64,000 nucleotides of DNA. It comes from Euborellia annulipes (lineage: Eukaryota > Arthropoda > Insecta > Dermaptera > Anisolabididae). The notes beneath the pieces are model-generated. The model saw only the letters and a list, made by a program, of their open reading frames with translations, had not been told where the DNA came from and did no database searches. The stretch spans positions 27,547-91,546 of the forward strand of contig JAKCPI010031582.1 in assembly GCA_023213315.1 (NCBI GenBank). Direction: 5' to 3'. Positions 45,440-55,744 of the stretch are shown piece after piece. Positions within the stretch are counted from its first letter, which is position 1. Every line of letters begins with the position of its first letter. The position numbers and the translations under genes were made by a program.

Positions 45440-47079
45440 ACTTAAGGTTTACGCAAGAGAAAGAGATTTTGAATATTTAAATATTTTCTATATGAATTTT
45501 TTAATCAATAAATCATAATAAATTTTTGAAAGTAACCGACCCTTAGTTTAACTTTTTCTTTTTTGTTTTATTAAATTTTTTCATGAACAATTCTAATTAT
45601 CTATTTAGCTTATTAAATATCAATATTTTTTCTTTACTATATAACATAGAAAGTATTTTAATTAAGATTTTATCAAATTTTATATTTAAGAAGTTTTATA
45701 AAACTATCTAACACGATATCATCATATTATTAATAGAAAGCTTTTTTTTTTATTAATAACAGATTTTACTATATATTTTTTTTAAATACTGCCACTAGTA
45801 GTCCCAAGAGGTGGACTCAGCCGGCCCATCCCCCACCTCTTTGAAAAAAATATTAATATTATGTTTTTAATAATACCAAAGTTCTTTATTAATGCTAATA
45901 TAATTTGAATCTGGAACTAACATAATTATAATAAATAAATCATTATTACCCCGATTACCTTCCTTTCTTTAAATAGGCCACTGCCTCTTCTCCCTTGACA
46001 ACACTAAAGATTTCGACCCTCTCCTGCTTAGCCAGATCATGGACCGCGAGCGACATTGAATGGGAATGTCCACCCCATACAAAGTATGTTTATCTAACTC
46101 ACCGAAATTAGAATAGTCCTGGGTCCTATTTCAAAGTATCTAAAAAGACAAGCAAGGAAGAAGGGATGTATTTAGTTTTGGGGGCAGCAAGCAAATTAAT
46201 TTTGGAAAAGCGACGTCGACGAGGAGACGCTTTTGCCCGCACCTGGCGCAGCCGGCGTCCACATGCAAAGACATATACACACACTCAAATACCAACACAC
46301 ATACATTGAAAATATACATATTCAAGCACATTGGTCCGATTTAGACGGAAAAACCAAAATACACCCGAACACGTGCGCACAAGAGAACTGTTTAAATACG
46401 TACCGTCTCTTCTATGGACCATCATGAAAGCCAACTTGTGTACATTCTGATTGGGGAATATCATTTAAAAAGATGAAACTATTTTTATTTGACTCTTGAA
46501 ATATAACACTTTGAAGAATACAATCAAAATATCAGATTATCTAAAACCACACCAACACCCACCAACAAATTAAAACAACCCCTCACAGATAATCTCTATT
46601 CTCACCTAAATAAAAAAGAACAATTTTCAAGCGAGAAATCTAATTTGTATCCAAATTTTTTTTGACCTTACAATTTCTAACATCTTAATTACTATCCTAA
46701 AGTATTAATTATCTTAGAATATTTTCATGAACTATTGAACTTAACAACACCTTTGAAAATCATTAGAAAGTTTCAATCTTGTAAAGAATGTGATAATCTT
46801 CCCTTAATTATAATTTTTTACCGGAATAGAATTCGTTTTATTTTATAACAAATTTAATTAAAGATAAATAAGAAATTTACTAAAGGTATACAGGTCTAGG
46901 CGGCTACATTAATTTTTTTTTCTTACATCAACAAGCTGGGGAAATTAAATCATTTGGAAACCAAATGGTGTCTGAATAATTTGTATAGTAATATTTTAAT
47001 TAAATTGATACTGGCGACCGTAGGCACTAGTTGAAACATATTCATATAGGGAATTTTATAGGGTAATTTTTACAAATAA
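45440..47079. other. Gene-free; complex island at 46140-46430
   Basis: The 46190-46270 patch (AAAAGCGACGTCGACGAGG, GCACCTGGCGCAGCCGG) is GC-rich and single copy, followed by CA-rich sequence. Frames on both strands overlap it without recognisable features. Confidence 0.4.
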
Positions 47080-47087
47080 ACCACAGT

Positions 47088-47356
47088 CAAGGGCGGATAC
47101 AAGGGGGGGGGGTAAAGGGGGTAATTACCCCCCCCCTCCGAGATTCGAAAAAAATACCTTTTTTTCGCAAAAAAATTTATTTTTAATGTAAAAGTTTTAA
47201 AATTAATGCTTAAAAATTTGATGTGTATTTATATTCTGGCAAACAAGTACAGAATGCGCTTTTAAATTACCGAAATTAAAAAAAAATAGTGTGCTGTGCG
47301 ACGAGTCACACCAGATTACCCCCCCCCCCCGAGAAACACCTCTGGATCCGCCCTTG
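47088..47356 (+). mobile_element. Family E hAT-like MITE (269 bp), perfect 8-bp TSD
   Basis: CAAGGGCGGATACAAGGGG and CTCTGGATCCGCCCTTG are the termini. ACCACAGT is duplicated perfectly (47080-47087 and 47357-47364). It carries the same captured family A hairpin arm (47268-47314) as 38368-38634, so that capture preceded the spread of this subfamily. Confidence 0.93.
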
Positions 47357-47480
47357 ACCACAGTTAAACCGAAAATCTAATTCTTTTACTAATGATAACA
47401 AGTGTGAAAGCCTAAACTCCAAAATCATATAGGGAATATATTACAATAAATTATACACTAGGTTAGTTGGATTAGTTTAG

Positions 47481-47650
47481 ATACCAAATGGCTTAAATAA
47501 GAATGCCTGGGCTTAGATATTATCATAAATTACGGTTACCATCAAAGTCTTTTTTGGCCTGGATTGCCGAAAAGACTGTGTGTATGAGTAAGTGATTGTG
47601 AATGTGAATGGGAAAAAAGTGTGAGTGTTAAAAAAAAAAAATAAATAAAA
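47481..47650 (+). mobile_element. 5'-truncated SINE B
   Basis: Contains AAATGGCTTAAATAAGAATG, ACGGTTACCATCAAAGTC and the tail TTGGCCTGGATTGCCGAAAAG followed by a GT-rich stretch and poly-A. The head is absent. Confidence 0.8.
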
Positions 47651-47795
47651 ATAAACAAAATAAATACCAGCCCAAAGGTAGAGTGTGAGTGTGGTTTGTG
47701 ATACCAAAGGTCAAGGGTTCGCATACCCTCTCATGTGACAAAAAGTTGTTTCAATTGGATTGGCTGCTAATGCACTTATTATTATTATTATTATT

Positions 47796-47960
47796 TTTTT
47801 TTTTTCTTTATTTAAGGTCTTTTTCGGCATCGAAGGCCATTTAGACCCCATCCCTATTTATTTAAATAGATTTGTAGGAAATTCAATTTAAATAAATTTT
47901 GGGACGGGATGGAAACCCCTACAGCACGCTAACCCCTACACCAAGGCCCGATGGCTTGGA
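47796..47960 (-). mobile_element. tRNA-derived SINE, family D
   Basis: The minus-strand head has an A-box TTGGTGTAGGGGTTAGC. The body AATTTATTTAAATTG matches 37417-37580. The tail GGTCTAAATGGCC..GCCGAAAAAGACC (47816-47847) forms a clean stem-loop. Confidence 0.8.
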
Positions 47961-48059
47961 AAATATTAATGCTAATACAAATGAATTTTTCTGGCTTGAG
48001 ATGGGAAGTGAATCCGAGACCCCAAGCACGAGAAATACACTTATTTTATCCAGTTTAAT

Positions 48060-48295
48060 CTTCTTCTTCTTCTTCTTCTTCTTCTGTCCCCGCAATGCGG
48101 GGTCGGCGAACCTAACTTACTCCCTCTAACCCTATCATTCGTTTTTCCGACCGGAAGAAATAGGTCAGGCCAGCCCGTCGTTGAAAAGAGGAAGCAAGAG
48201 ACACAGACATACAAAGAACTGAAGGACTGCCTGTCCCAGCTCGGGCAGCTCGTGGTCGCCATCCACGTACCCACAAGACGTGGGCCCCTGAGCGA
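48060..48295 (-). mobile_element. SINE-K copy 3 (236 bp) with 18-bp TSD
   Basis: TATTTTATCCAGTTTAAT occurs at 48042-48059 (first T shared) and 48296-48313. The (CTT)n start is long and clean, suggesting the youngest of the three copies. Blocks CAATGCGGGGTCGGCG and CCCAGCTCGGGCAGCTCG match the other copies. Confidence 0.92.
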
Positions 48296-48313
48296 TATTT
48301 TATCCAGTTTAAT

Positions 48314-49027
48314 AAAGAGAAGAAAATATTGGTTGCGAAAAATTGTTTATTCAAAGAAAGAGTTCAAATAAAAAAATATTTTGGACCAAAAATAAAAATT
48401 ATGAAAGTTTGCGAGTAATTAACAAAAAAAAAAAAAAAAAAAAAAAAAATTGACGCACGTGAATAAATTTTAAATATTTTTTATATTAATAATTTTTAAA
48501 AGCATTAAAAATTTTACCGCTCTTGTTTCTTTCGATATATTTCTCTTTATTTATAATATAATTTTTCGCGCATTCGAGAGGGGGGGGGGGGGAGGGCTGG
48601 ACCCCCATACCTCCACCCCTGGCTAGAGCTTTGATAGCAAGTAATTTCCTAGGCAATGGCATCGGGACGATATGTGGGTGATAAATAGTGGCGTCGCGGC
48701 TCAGGCCGTTGGCAAAGCCAATGTATTCCTGGAGAGTCGGGCAGGTGGTGAGCATGTGTCGCCGACGACGCCTATTTTAGGGGCCAAGCTACCAACGCCT
48801 CTGCTAGGGCTTTTCCTAGGCAAACCTATTGTAAATTATGATTACATATTTTCGGTTAATAAATTCAATATACCGTACTAACAATTGTTCTTACAATATA
48901 TAAACCCAATAATTAATTGGATCAATATGTAATCAACTAAATAGAAATATTTCCGATAAATTCAGTATTGGAAACTTGATTATTTCCGACTATTATAATA
49001 GAATAAAATGAACACCATTTGAACGAG
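48314..49027. other. Gene-free; poly-A and a GC-rich island
   Basis: A run of about 28 A is at 48422-48450. The island 48569-48820 (GCGTCGCGGCTCAGGCCG, GTCGGGCAGGTGGTGAGC) has a minus-strand frame with MLTTCPTLQEYIGFANG, faintly like the Cys/His segment at the end of LINE ORFs. I would not call it on this evidence. Confidence 0.35.
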
Positions 49028-49258
49028 GTTATGCACGAAGGAACCAAGCGCCATTAACCTAAATCTGAGATTAGGGGAATTTCATTTGCACATTTTTAAA
49101 CAAAACCAATGGGAATAACTTTTTTCTCATTTTATACAAAAAAAAAGAGAACAAAATAATGTTGTGATTTAAATAAAGAGGTAGATCTTTTTCCCTACAA
49201 GACGGCGGCCTTATCTCAATTTCGATCATAATGGCGCTTGGTTCCTTTATGCATAACT
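49028..49258. mobile_element. 231-bp MITE with ~29-bp inverted termini
   Basis: GTTATGCACGAAGGAACCAA at the left and TTGGTTCCTTTATGCATAAC at the right. GCGCCATTA / TAATGGCGC extend the inverted repeat. No clear duplication. It lies 590 bp upstream of the start codon of the gene at 49852. Confidence 0.8.
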
Positions 49259-49499
49259 TTGTCCATTTATTTGATCACAAAAGAGCGATATTTCACTATT
49301 ATTTTTAATTTTAAAATAATAGCTATTTTATTTTATCCATTAAAATATATTGTTAATAACATAAAATGCGTTAGAATAAATAATTAATAATACTAATAAT
49401 ATTTTTATAAGATAAAAAATCGCATTCTGTAATTTATTATAAAGATAGAAATATTCAGTTTTTAAAACTTGGCGGAACAAGCGCTTCATTCATGTGTGA

Positions 49500-49560
49500 A
49501 GTCAGTCAACATTCTCCCCTTAGCAACTGGTTAGCAACGAAGGCCTGACTATGGCTATAT
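49500..49560 (+). promoter_or_regulatory. Putative promoter with two RFX-like half-sites
   Basis: TTAGCAAC occurs at 49520-49527 and again at 49531-49538, inside the only complex sequence upstream of the gene. RGYAAC is the half-site bound by RFX factors, which drive ciliary genes in animals. The sites are direct rather than inverted, so this is suggestive only. Confidence 0.35.
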
Positions 49561-49851
49561 TCACTTTATTTAATCCTCTTCGACAAGTTTTGAATAAGTG
49601 TCAAAGTGCTTTTTTTAATAATAGTTATAGCAGAGTTATAGTGATTTTCAGTTAAATATCAAATTACATTCCTCTATTTTAATTTATTTATTAGTGTTAT
49701 TTCACCTTCTCTAAAAGCAATTGTTAATATTATAAGTTGTGTTATGACAGGACACGTCAATGCTATACAAACCACTATTAAATTGTTTTCTGTGTATTTA
49801 TATATATGAAAGAACACTTACACATAAATATATAAATTATTCCGATTAATC

Positions 49852-51828
49852 ATGGTGAGATTAGGCAAATCAAAGCCTGAAAGTCAATCTTCTCAACAGT
49901 CAGCATGGGTAAATATTCATAGAGGCCTATATATATATATATATATCACATTCATCTAGAAATTTATTTATTTTTAATATTCAAACATAGAGAATTTATT
50001 TATTAAAGACTCAATGGATAGTGCCTAAGCCTTTTTTTGAAATCCCAAATCTCTTAGGTAGCAATCAAATATGACTCCTTTTTATATTAATACATTTCAA
50101 ATAATTTACAGTATATAAAAAGAAGTTAAGCATTAACTAAGCCACTAGTGTAATTTAAAAAAAAGAATCCATGAATTTTAGAAAGATTGTCCTAAAAATT
50201 GTAGTTTAAATTTTCCATTATTTTTTAAAACCTTAACTAATAATTTTCAATTTTTGTTTTCAGACAGATACTGATTTGGTCTTACCATTCAATGAACCAT
50301 CGGATGATGAGGAAAATGAAGCGGATAATGGTTCAAATGTTACTCATCATAAAGAAACGTCATTTATTATTTCTCCAAAATCGATTAAATCTGATTCTAA
50401 TTCATATAAATCCGAAAGTTCTAAATTTTCACATGAAAAAACTACTATTAAAAAGAAGACACATTCAAGAACACAGCCGGATAATTCATCTTCTCAATCG
50501 ATATCAAGTTTGAATACAATTAGCAGTCATCAGATTGAAGAAATATCTCTTGATGTATGTTTGTTATTGTATTAATCAGAGGACTCTACATTTGATTCAT
50601 GATTTAAATGATTAAGTAGAGTAAGTTTATTTTCTTAAAAATTTCATGCTGATGTGATTTGATACATATAACTAAAAACCAAATCGTCATAAGTAGGAAA
50701 AAATATTGTGTTTGATTTCCTAAATCATGAATCTTGTTTTTTCTTTTTATTTTATTGATTTAATTTATATTTAAAAGAATTTGATTTGTTTTAGAAAAAA
50801 AATGTATTAAAATTAGATGCCTTACCATCTGTGGATGTTAAAATTAAATCCCCAAAAATAGTTTCAAGTTCAAGTTCAATACAAGAAAAAGAATCAATAA
50901 AATCCACTCAAAAGCAACACAAACCACAAGTTATTCCAAAGGTATATATTTTAATAATCTAATTTATAATACTAATTTCATATATTTTAATAGTAGGGTT
51001 CAAGGAAATATTCCAATCTTTTTTTAGCAGTTCGATTGAATTAGGCATTTTGGACAAATCATTTTCATATCCACAATGTAATTTTTTATGAACTTGCGTC
51101 TTTTGAGAGTATAAAAATAAAAAGAAATGTAGATTGAAACTGTTAAAAAAGAGTTGAAATAATTTTTCTGGACCTTTAACTAGTTCATCTATCCAGCATC
51201 ATCTATCGACATTTTATATTTAAATTTTTATTTCAGACATCATCACCGGGAAAATTAAAACCTCTTATAAAAAAAACATTTAATCGTTTTAAAAATGAAG
51301 AACCTTCAACTTTTGAAAAATTGGTAGGTAGAACTAATATTTTTATTTTAAAACACTTTAATGCAAAGATAGGTTCCTCGGGTAAAGTCGCGTGGGATGT
51401 TGAGATTTACTCGACGTTTCGGCTCTCCTTTTGGAGCCATTTTCAAGAGAGAAGGGGGGTTAGGAGGTAATAATGGAGGAGGGTTGTTTACGGGGTCGCA
51501 GCCTTGCTGATCCCCTGGTAAATTTGGTGGATGGCTCGGAGGCATGGATTGGTCTCTGAGAGCCGGAGGAGGGTATGTTGTGTGTAATTGTATCTGTGTT
51601 CTGTTTGGGTTGACTACGGGGCCTCAATCTGCCTACTCCCCAAGTCGAGGTATTGGTGGTATGTTTGGTGGATGTCTCAGAGGTTTGGGTTTGTCTCTGA
51701 GAACTGGGGAGGTGCTGGTTGTCTGTAATCGGGTTTGTGTTTGGTTTGGGTTGACTTTGCGGCCTCAATCTGCCTACAACGCAAGTCGGGATGTTAGCTC
51801 TTGGTTTGTCTCGGGGTCTCAACCTGCC

Positions 51829-51859
<31 letters not shown>

Positions 51860-52014
51860 CTGGTATATACTGTATATTAATTTTCTTTTTTTTTCTTTTA
51901 TGTTGATGGATGTATCTAAAGTTGAGAAAAGAAGAAACGCTTGAACTTAAACAACTAAATATTAAAGAAAAATTGCGAACCAAATGGCAACGATCTGCTC
52001 TCAAAGTGAAAGAG
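49852..52014 (+). CDS. Five-exon gene for an unrecognised Ser/Lys-rich protein (3' end open)
   Basis: Exons 49852-49908, 50264-50554, 50795-50941, 51237-51323 and 51922-52014 contain 19, 97, 49, 29 and 31 codons. Every junction is phase 0 with good donors (GGTAAAT, GATGTATG, AAGGTATA, TTGGTAGG, GAGGTAGG) and acceptors (TTTTCAG, TTTTAG, TTTCAG, CTAAAG). Residues 1-19 begin MVRLGKSKPESQSSQ. Residues 33-40 are acidic (DDEENEAD). Residues about 50-160 are Ser/Lys-rich and probably disordered. Residues 166-190 are basic (KLKPLIKKTFNRFK). Residues 195-225 look helical (LRKEETLELKQLNIKEKLR). No catalytic motif, signal peptide or membrane segment is visible. Intron 4 holds a retroelement fragment. 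I do not recognise the family. Confidence 0.8.
51365..51855 (-). mobile_element. Retroelement C-terminus with ~140-bp tandem repeats, in intron 4
   Basis: On the minus strand a 120-codon frame (51822-51460) repeats VGRLRPQSQPKPNT / VGRLRPRSQPKQNT, then ARLRPRKQPSS, before its stop. The DNA repeats every ~140 bp (TTTGGTGGATG.. units at 51523 and 51665). After the stop comes TTGAAAATGGCTCC, a loop, then GGAGAGCCGAAACGTCG. This is the stem-plus-GAAACGTC block of the Penelope-type foldbacks. I infer the 3' part of a Penelope-like or LINE element. No catalytic domain remains. Confidence 0.55.
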
Positions 52015-52373
52015 GTAGGATTTTCTACAGTTAATTCATTTTTATTACAGTAGAGGCATGCTAATCCGGTCTAAACGGGGCCTATGCCGGATTCTAAAAA
52101 TGCCCGATTATCCGAAACATATAAAATGTATATATAGTACTATATAATGCATTCATATTTATCTCTTTAAAAAATCTGTAATAATAATTTGTTATCTTAA
52201 ATACCGCTTTTTTTTTTGCTGCAATATCCCTTTTCAGCAAGCCGGATTAAGAGGTATGCCGGAGTATCGAAGTCTGAATTAGCAAGACTCTACTGTATTT
52301 ATTTTCATTGTCTTTATGAATCCGGAATATATGAAAATTAACAAAAGTAATAGTCCTGAAGAAATGCCACTTA
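52015..52373. other. Intronic DNA
   Basis: Follows the exon-5 donor. It contains GCCGGATTCTAAAAATGCCC and AGCCGGATTAAGAGG, which look like an inverted fragment of another repeat. No further exon was identified. Confidence 0.4.
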
Positions 52374-52559
52374 CAGGGCCGGATCTAGAGGGGGGCAGTG
52401 GGTGCCTATGCCCCGGGCGGCAGATATCAGGGGGCGGCAATTAAAGAAAGATTCACTAAAAAAAAGGCAAAATGATATGAATTTTGTATAGAAAATTTTA
52501 AGGAGGGGGCGGCAAATTAAATTTTGCCCCCCCTAAAAAATCTCCTAGTTCCGGCCCTG
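52374..52559. mobile_element. Family F hAT-like MITE (186 bp), perfect 8-bp TSD
   Basis: CAGGGCCGGATCTAGAGG opens it and CTAGTTCCGGCCCTG closes it. GCCACTTA is duplicated at 52366-52373 and 52560-52567. The length is identical to the copy at 58427-58612. Inside are CCCGGGCGGCAGATATC and a run of Gs. Confidence 0.93.
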
Positions 52560-52578
52560 GCCACTTATAATATTCATT

Positions 52579-52861
52579 TTCCTCAAGTGGTGTTGCTGAA
52601 GTTGGTTTATTAAAGAGAAAAAAAAAACGCTATATTTTCAGCAATTGTTTTTAATTCGTTAGTAAGGCAATATTTCCAGATATTTCGGAGACCTATCGGC
52701 ACTCCTTCCTCAGTGGATTTCACCTCAACATTACCGTAATGTGGTGATTGAGGTGAAATCCACTGAGGAAGGAGTGCCGATAGGTCTCCGAAATATCTGG
52801 AAATATTGCCTTAATAACGAATTAAAAACAATTGCTGAAAATATAGCGTTTTTTTTCTCTT
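52579..52861. mobile_element. Penelope-like foldback with hammerhead-like cores, 14-bp TSD
   Basis: Arms of about 120 bp form a near-perfect palindrome around TTACCGTAA. On the right arm CTGAGGA (52763-52769) is followed by GGAG..CTCC and GAAA (52790-52793); the left arm mirrors it. TTATAATATTCATT flanks both sides (52565-52578 and 52862-52875). The duplicated site overlaps the end of the neighbouring MITE's own duplication, so it inserted after that MITE. Confidence 0.7.
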
Positions 52862-52875
52862 TTATAATATTCATT

Positions 52876-54753
52876 GATGGATGACCTGAGATTAAAGTTA
52901 GAGGCTTTAAAGGTCTGCCTTTGTATATAATTTTAATTAGGCATTTAATATTTTTAAAGCTTTTAATTATATAATTGTTATTAATTAAATAATTTTTAAA
53001 ATACTTATATTTTATATTTCATAATATTTAAAAAGACTAAAGAAATCTAATTCTCGCTGAATAACTCTTAGTCGGCTTTTTGGACAAATGATAGACGACA
53101 TCACATAATAGTGAGTTAGTCCAAGCGTCAACAACATCAAGTCATCTGCGTTCAGCCGTTAGAGACAAAGATAAACATGAAGGGCCAAGAAATCAATTCA
53201 CTTCACCTAAAAATAACACTATAAAACTTATAGTATATTGACAGTTTTCAGCAATCTAACAAAATATTTAGAAATATGATTATAAATATAGATTTTATAT
53301 ATTTGTATTTAAATATGAAAATTATATTCATAGACCCTAAACTCTCAGGGGCAAATATTTCTTGATATAAGCTTATACCTTGAAAAAAAAAAAAAAAAAA
53401 AAATGAGGCAATATGAGAATTCTTTGGTTCGCTTAGATTCAGTTTTCTAGATCGTATTTATTTTTCCAAGATATCTTTATTGTAAGGTAACACTCTTCTT
53501 AAATCCAGTCGTTGAAATTTATCGTGCTTTTATTTCTTACTTAACAAAGCTTTTGGTATATGCGGTTGCGGCTTTGATTTTAGAATATCATCTTCATTTC
53601 ATCAAATATACACCACGGGTTCGGATTCCAGGAAGTCCGATGATTTTATTTAAGCCATTTGGATATCAAATGACTTAAATACGAATGCCTGGACCCCCAA
53701 TAGATTTAAAAAAAAAACACTATTTTTAAGTATCTATTTTAAATAAGAAAAAGTAAAATTTTTCATTTTTCTTAAAAGAGTTATATTTCTTTTTTCAATT
53801 GTGAAATGTATCTGATATAATTAAATTAGGACAGAAAAATTATTTCTTTACCAATGTTTAAACGTCGTGAACTACACCTGTTTCCATTAAATCTTCTCGA
53901 AGCAATCTCATGCCTTGACACTAGCTCATGTGTGTATGTATAGTATTTACAAAAATACTTATCCATTAATAAGTGTTGCAACTTTTCTTTATATGATAAT
54001 GAGATATAAATTTACGTGATATATACTCTTCTATTTTCACAAATGTGAGTCAGTAGTGAGGGAATTAGCAACTCAGTTTTGATTTAATTACAAATTATTC
54101 ATCTTATTATAACTTCTTTGAAATTAGAGAGGCTAAATGCATTATTTATTTGCCCAGTAAAAAAAATTTTATATCAATATTATAATTATATCCAAAAAAT
54201 ATTTATATTTCTCAAAGATTATCTTGATTTCTGGGGTAACACCTTTTATTTTCTCTTATCTATATATGTTAATATATAATTACAACCATTAATCATCTTG
54301 CTTTTTTTTTTTTATTTTTTATTATAAACATAAACAATACAAAAGTGTGAATGAATTCTAAAGCCCAAGTAAAGCAACATTATAGAATAAAATTCCCTCC
54401 GAGATGAATTGTCTCAACTTTTTCTTATATACTCCCTCCTCTTGTCTTGTCTGTTTTATATTCCCCACGATGCATTTTAACCCCCACCCTATTTTCCAAA
54501 TTGTAGAGACTTTCTTCTCGAAGGCAATTACGCCTTTTGTTATGCAGGAAACGCTTTTAGAATAGGATTGCTCTTCCCCCAACTCTCTTCTTATTCTACC
54601 AAAAAAATATATAGGTCTATATATAAATATAAGAGAATACCTTTCGATTTTATTTTCCTTTTATTCCTCTGGTTCTGTTTAATCTTCGATAACAACAAAA
54701 AAATGAATTCAAACTTTATCAAAGATTTTTTTTTCGTCGAAAAGCAAGTTCAG
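52876..54753. other. Probable large intron, AT-rich
   Basis: It contains a SINE B fragment at 53612-53712 (ACGGGTTCGGATTCCAGG then the body) and a family A 5' end at 54246-54283. An unassigned minus-strand frame lies at 54358-54582. No exon was found, though small ones could be missed. Confidence 0.4.
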
Positions 54754-54795
54754 AACGAGGAGCGTGCTAAGTTATTTAAAATATTAAAAGTTTAG
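54754..54795 (+). CDS. Candidate last exon of the gene at 49852
   Basis: A CAG acceptor at 54751-54753, preceded by a T-run, opens phase 0 into NEERAKLFKILKV and a TAG stop. This keeps the all-phase-0 pattern and would complete a 238-residue protein. An alternative acceptor at GAAAAG (54744) would add QVQ in the same frame. The evidence is splice phase and composition only, and other exons could lie in the 2.7-kb gap. Confidence 0.4.
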   Translation, partial: NEERAKLFKILKV

Positions 54796-54983
54796 AAACG
54801 ATGGGGTAGTGTACAGTACTAAACTAGTATATTAATTTATAAATGAGAAAAATAAGTAAGTAATGAATTTTTATTTAATTCAGAACAAAATATAAAATTT
54901 AAATGTGTTGAGGCATAAAATTTGAGCCTTTCATCCAGAGCACTAAAAAATATATACAAATAATATATAGCAGGTAGATATAT
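54796..54983. other. AT-rich interval
   Basis: Possible 3' UTR if the exon at 54754-54795 is real. No clear AATAAA signal was seen. Confidence 0.4.
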
Positions 54984-55240
54984 GGACCCTTACGCATTAG
55001 TGTGTCAAGCGCCAGCTACCGAGTTTTGAGAAAATCAACATTAAAGTTTTTTTGTTTTCATTGGATTATATATAATAATTTTTTTTTTGTCAATTGTGCA
55101 AGTAACATTAAATATAAATTTTTTAAAGACATATTTCATAAAAAATACTATTAATTATAGCATTTGAAACAATATTCCGTGCTCAACTCAATTTTTAATT
55201 TTTTTTTTGGCGCTTGACACACTTATTGCATAACAAGTCC
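54984..55240. mobile_element. Family C MITE (257 bp), uninterrupted copy
   Basis: GGACCCTTACGCATTAGTG and CACTTATTGCATAACAAGTCC are the inverted ends, with TGTCAAGCGCCA / TGGCGCTTGACA inside. ATAT lies on both sides, like the AAAT of the other copy, fitting a 4-bp target. It provides the empty site for the family A insertion at 36302-36988. Confidence 0.88.
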
Positions 55241-55307
55241 ATATATGCTACTTTTTTAGGACAAATTAGTTCGTCACGAGTGCGTTCGGATAAATTTGTT
55301 TCTCCTA

Positions 55308-55346
55308 AAAAGAAATCTGGTGTGACTTTCGCTCAGCACACAACTT
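55308..55346 (+). repeat. Family A hairpin arm fragment
   Basis: AAATCTGGTGTGACTTTCGC and CAGCACACAACTT match one arm of the family A terminal hairpin. Confidence 0.65.
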
Positions 55347-55372
55347 GAGTCGTTCCTCTAATTTTGTCCTTT

Positions 55373-55663
55373 AGGGAGCGTACAAGTATTCAGTAACGCA
55401 ATTTTTGAAAATTTTTAACCCCCTCCCCCTTGTAACGCGCCGTGACATTTTTCTGGACCCCCCACCTAGACGTTACGAAACGCTCAAGTGGCCATTTTTA
55501 TCTAAAAGTCACAATTATGTTGCGCAAAGTATCGGAAAGTCGCTAAAATACCAGTTACGTAACGCATTGTTCACCCCCCCCTCCCTCCTTGTAACGCATG
55601 GTAACGTTTTACGAGACCCCCTCCTCCCCCAATTTGCGTTACGTAATACTTGTACGGTCCCTT
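55373..55663. mobile_element. ~290-bp MITE with GTACAAGTATT termini
   Basis: GGGAGCGTACAAGTATTC at the left and AATACTTGTACGGTCCC at the right are inverted, followed by AGTAACGCAA / TTGCGTTACG. Inside, CCTTGTAACGC..TTTTCTGGACCCCC and CCTTGTAACGC..TTTTACGAGACCCC form a direct repeat. The 103-codon frame across it is not a gene. The duplication is uncertain. Confidence 0.75.
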
Positions 55664-55744
55664 TGTGTATTTATATTTTTTTTCCCAAAAAAAAAATTTT
55701 CTCTCTTTTCTCTTAAAAAAAAAAAGAAAAGGGTTTTTTTTTCA

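Noticed and set aside
48486..48755. LINE coding remnant on the minus strand
   Set aside because: CPTLQEY resembles LINE C-termini only faintly, and poly-Pro comes from a G-run.
55405..55716. 103-codon plus-strand frame
   Set aside because: Lies inside a MITE and depends on its C-rich direct repeats.
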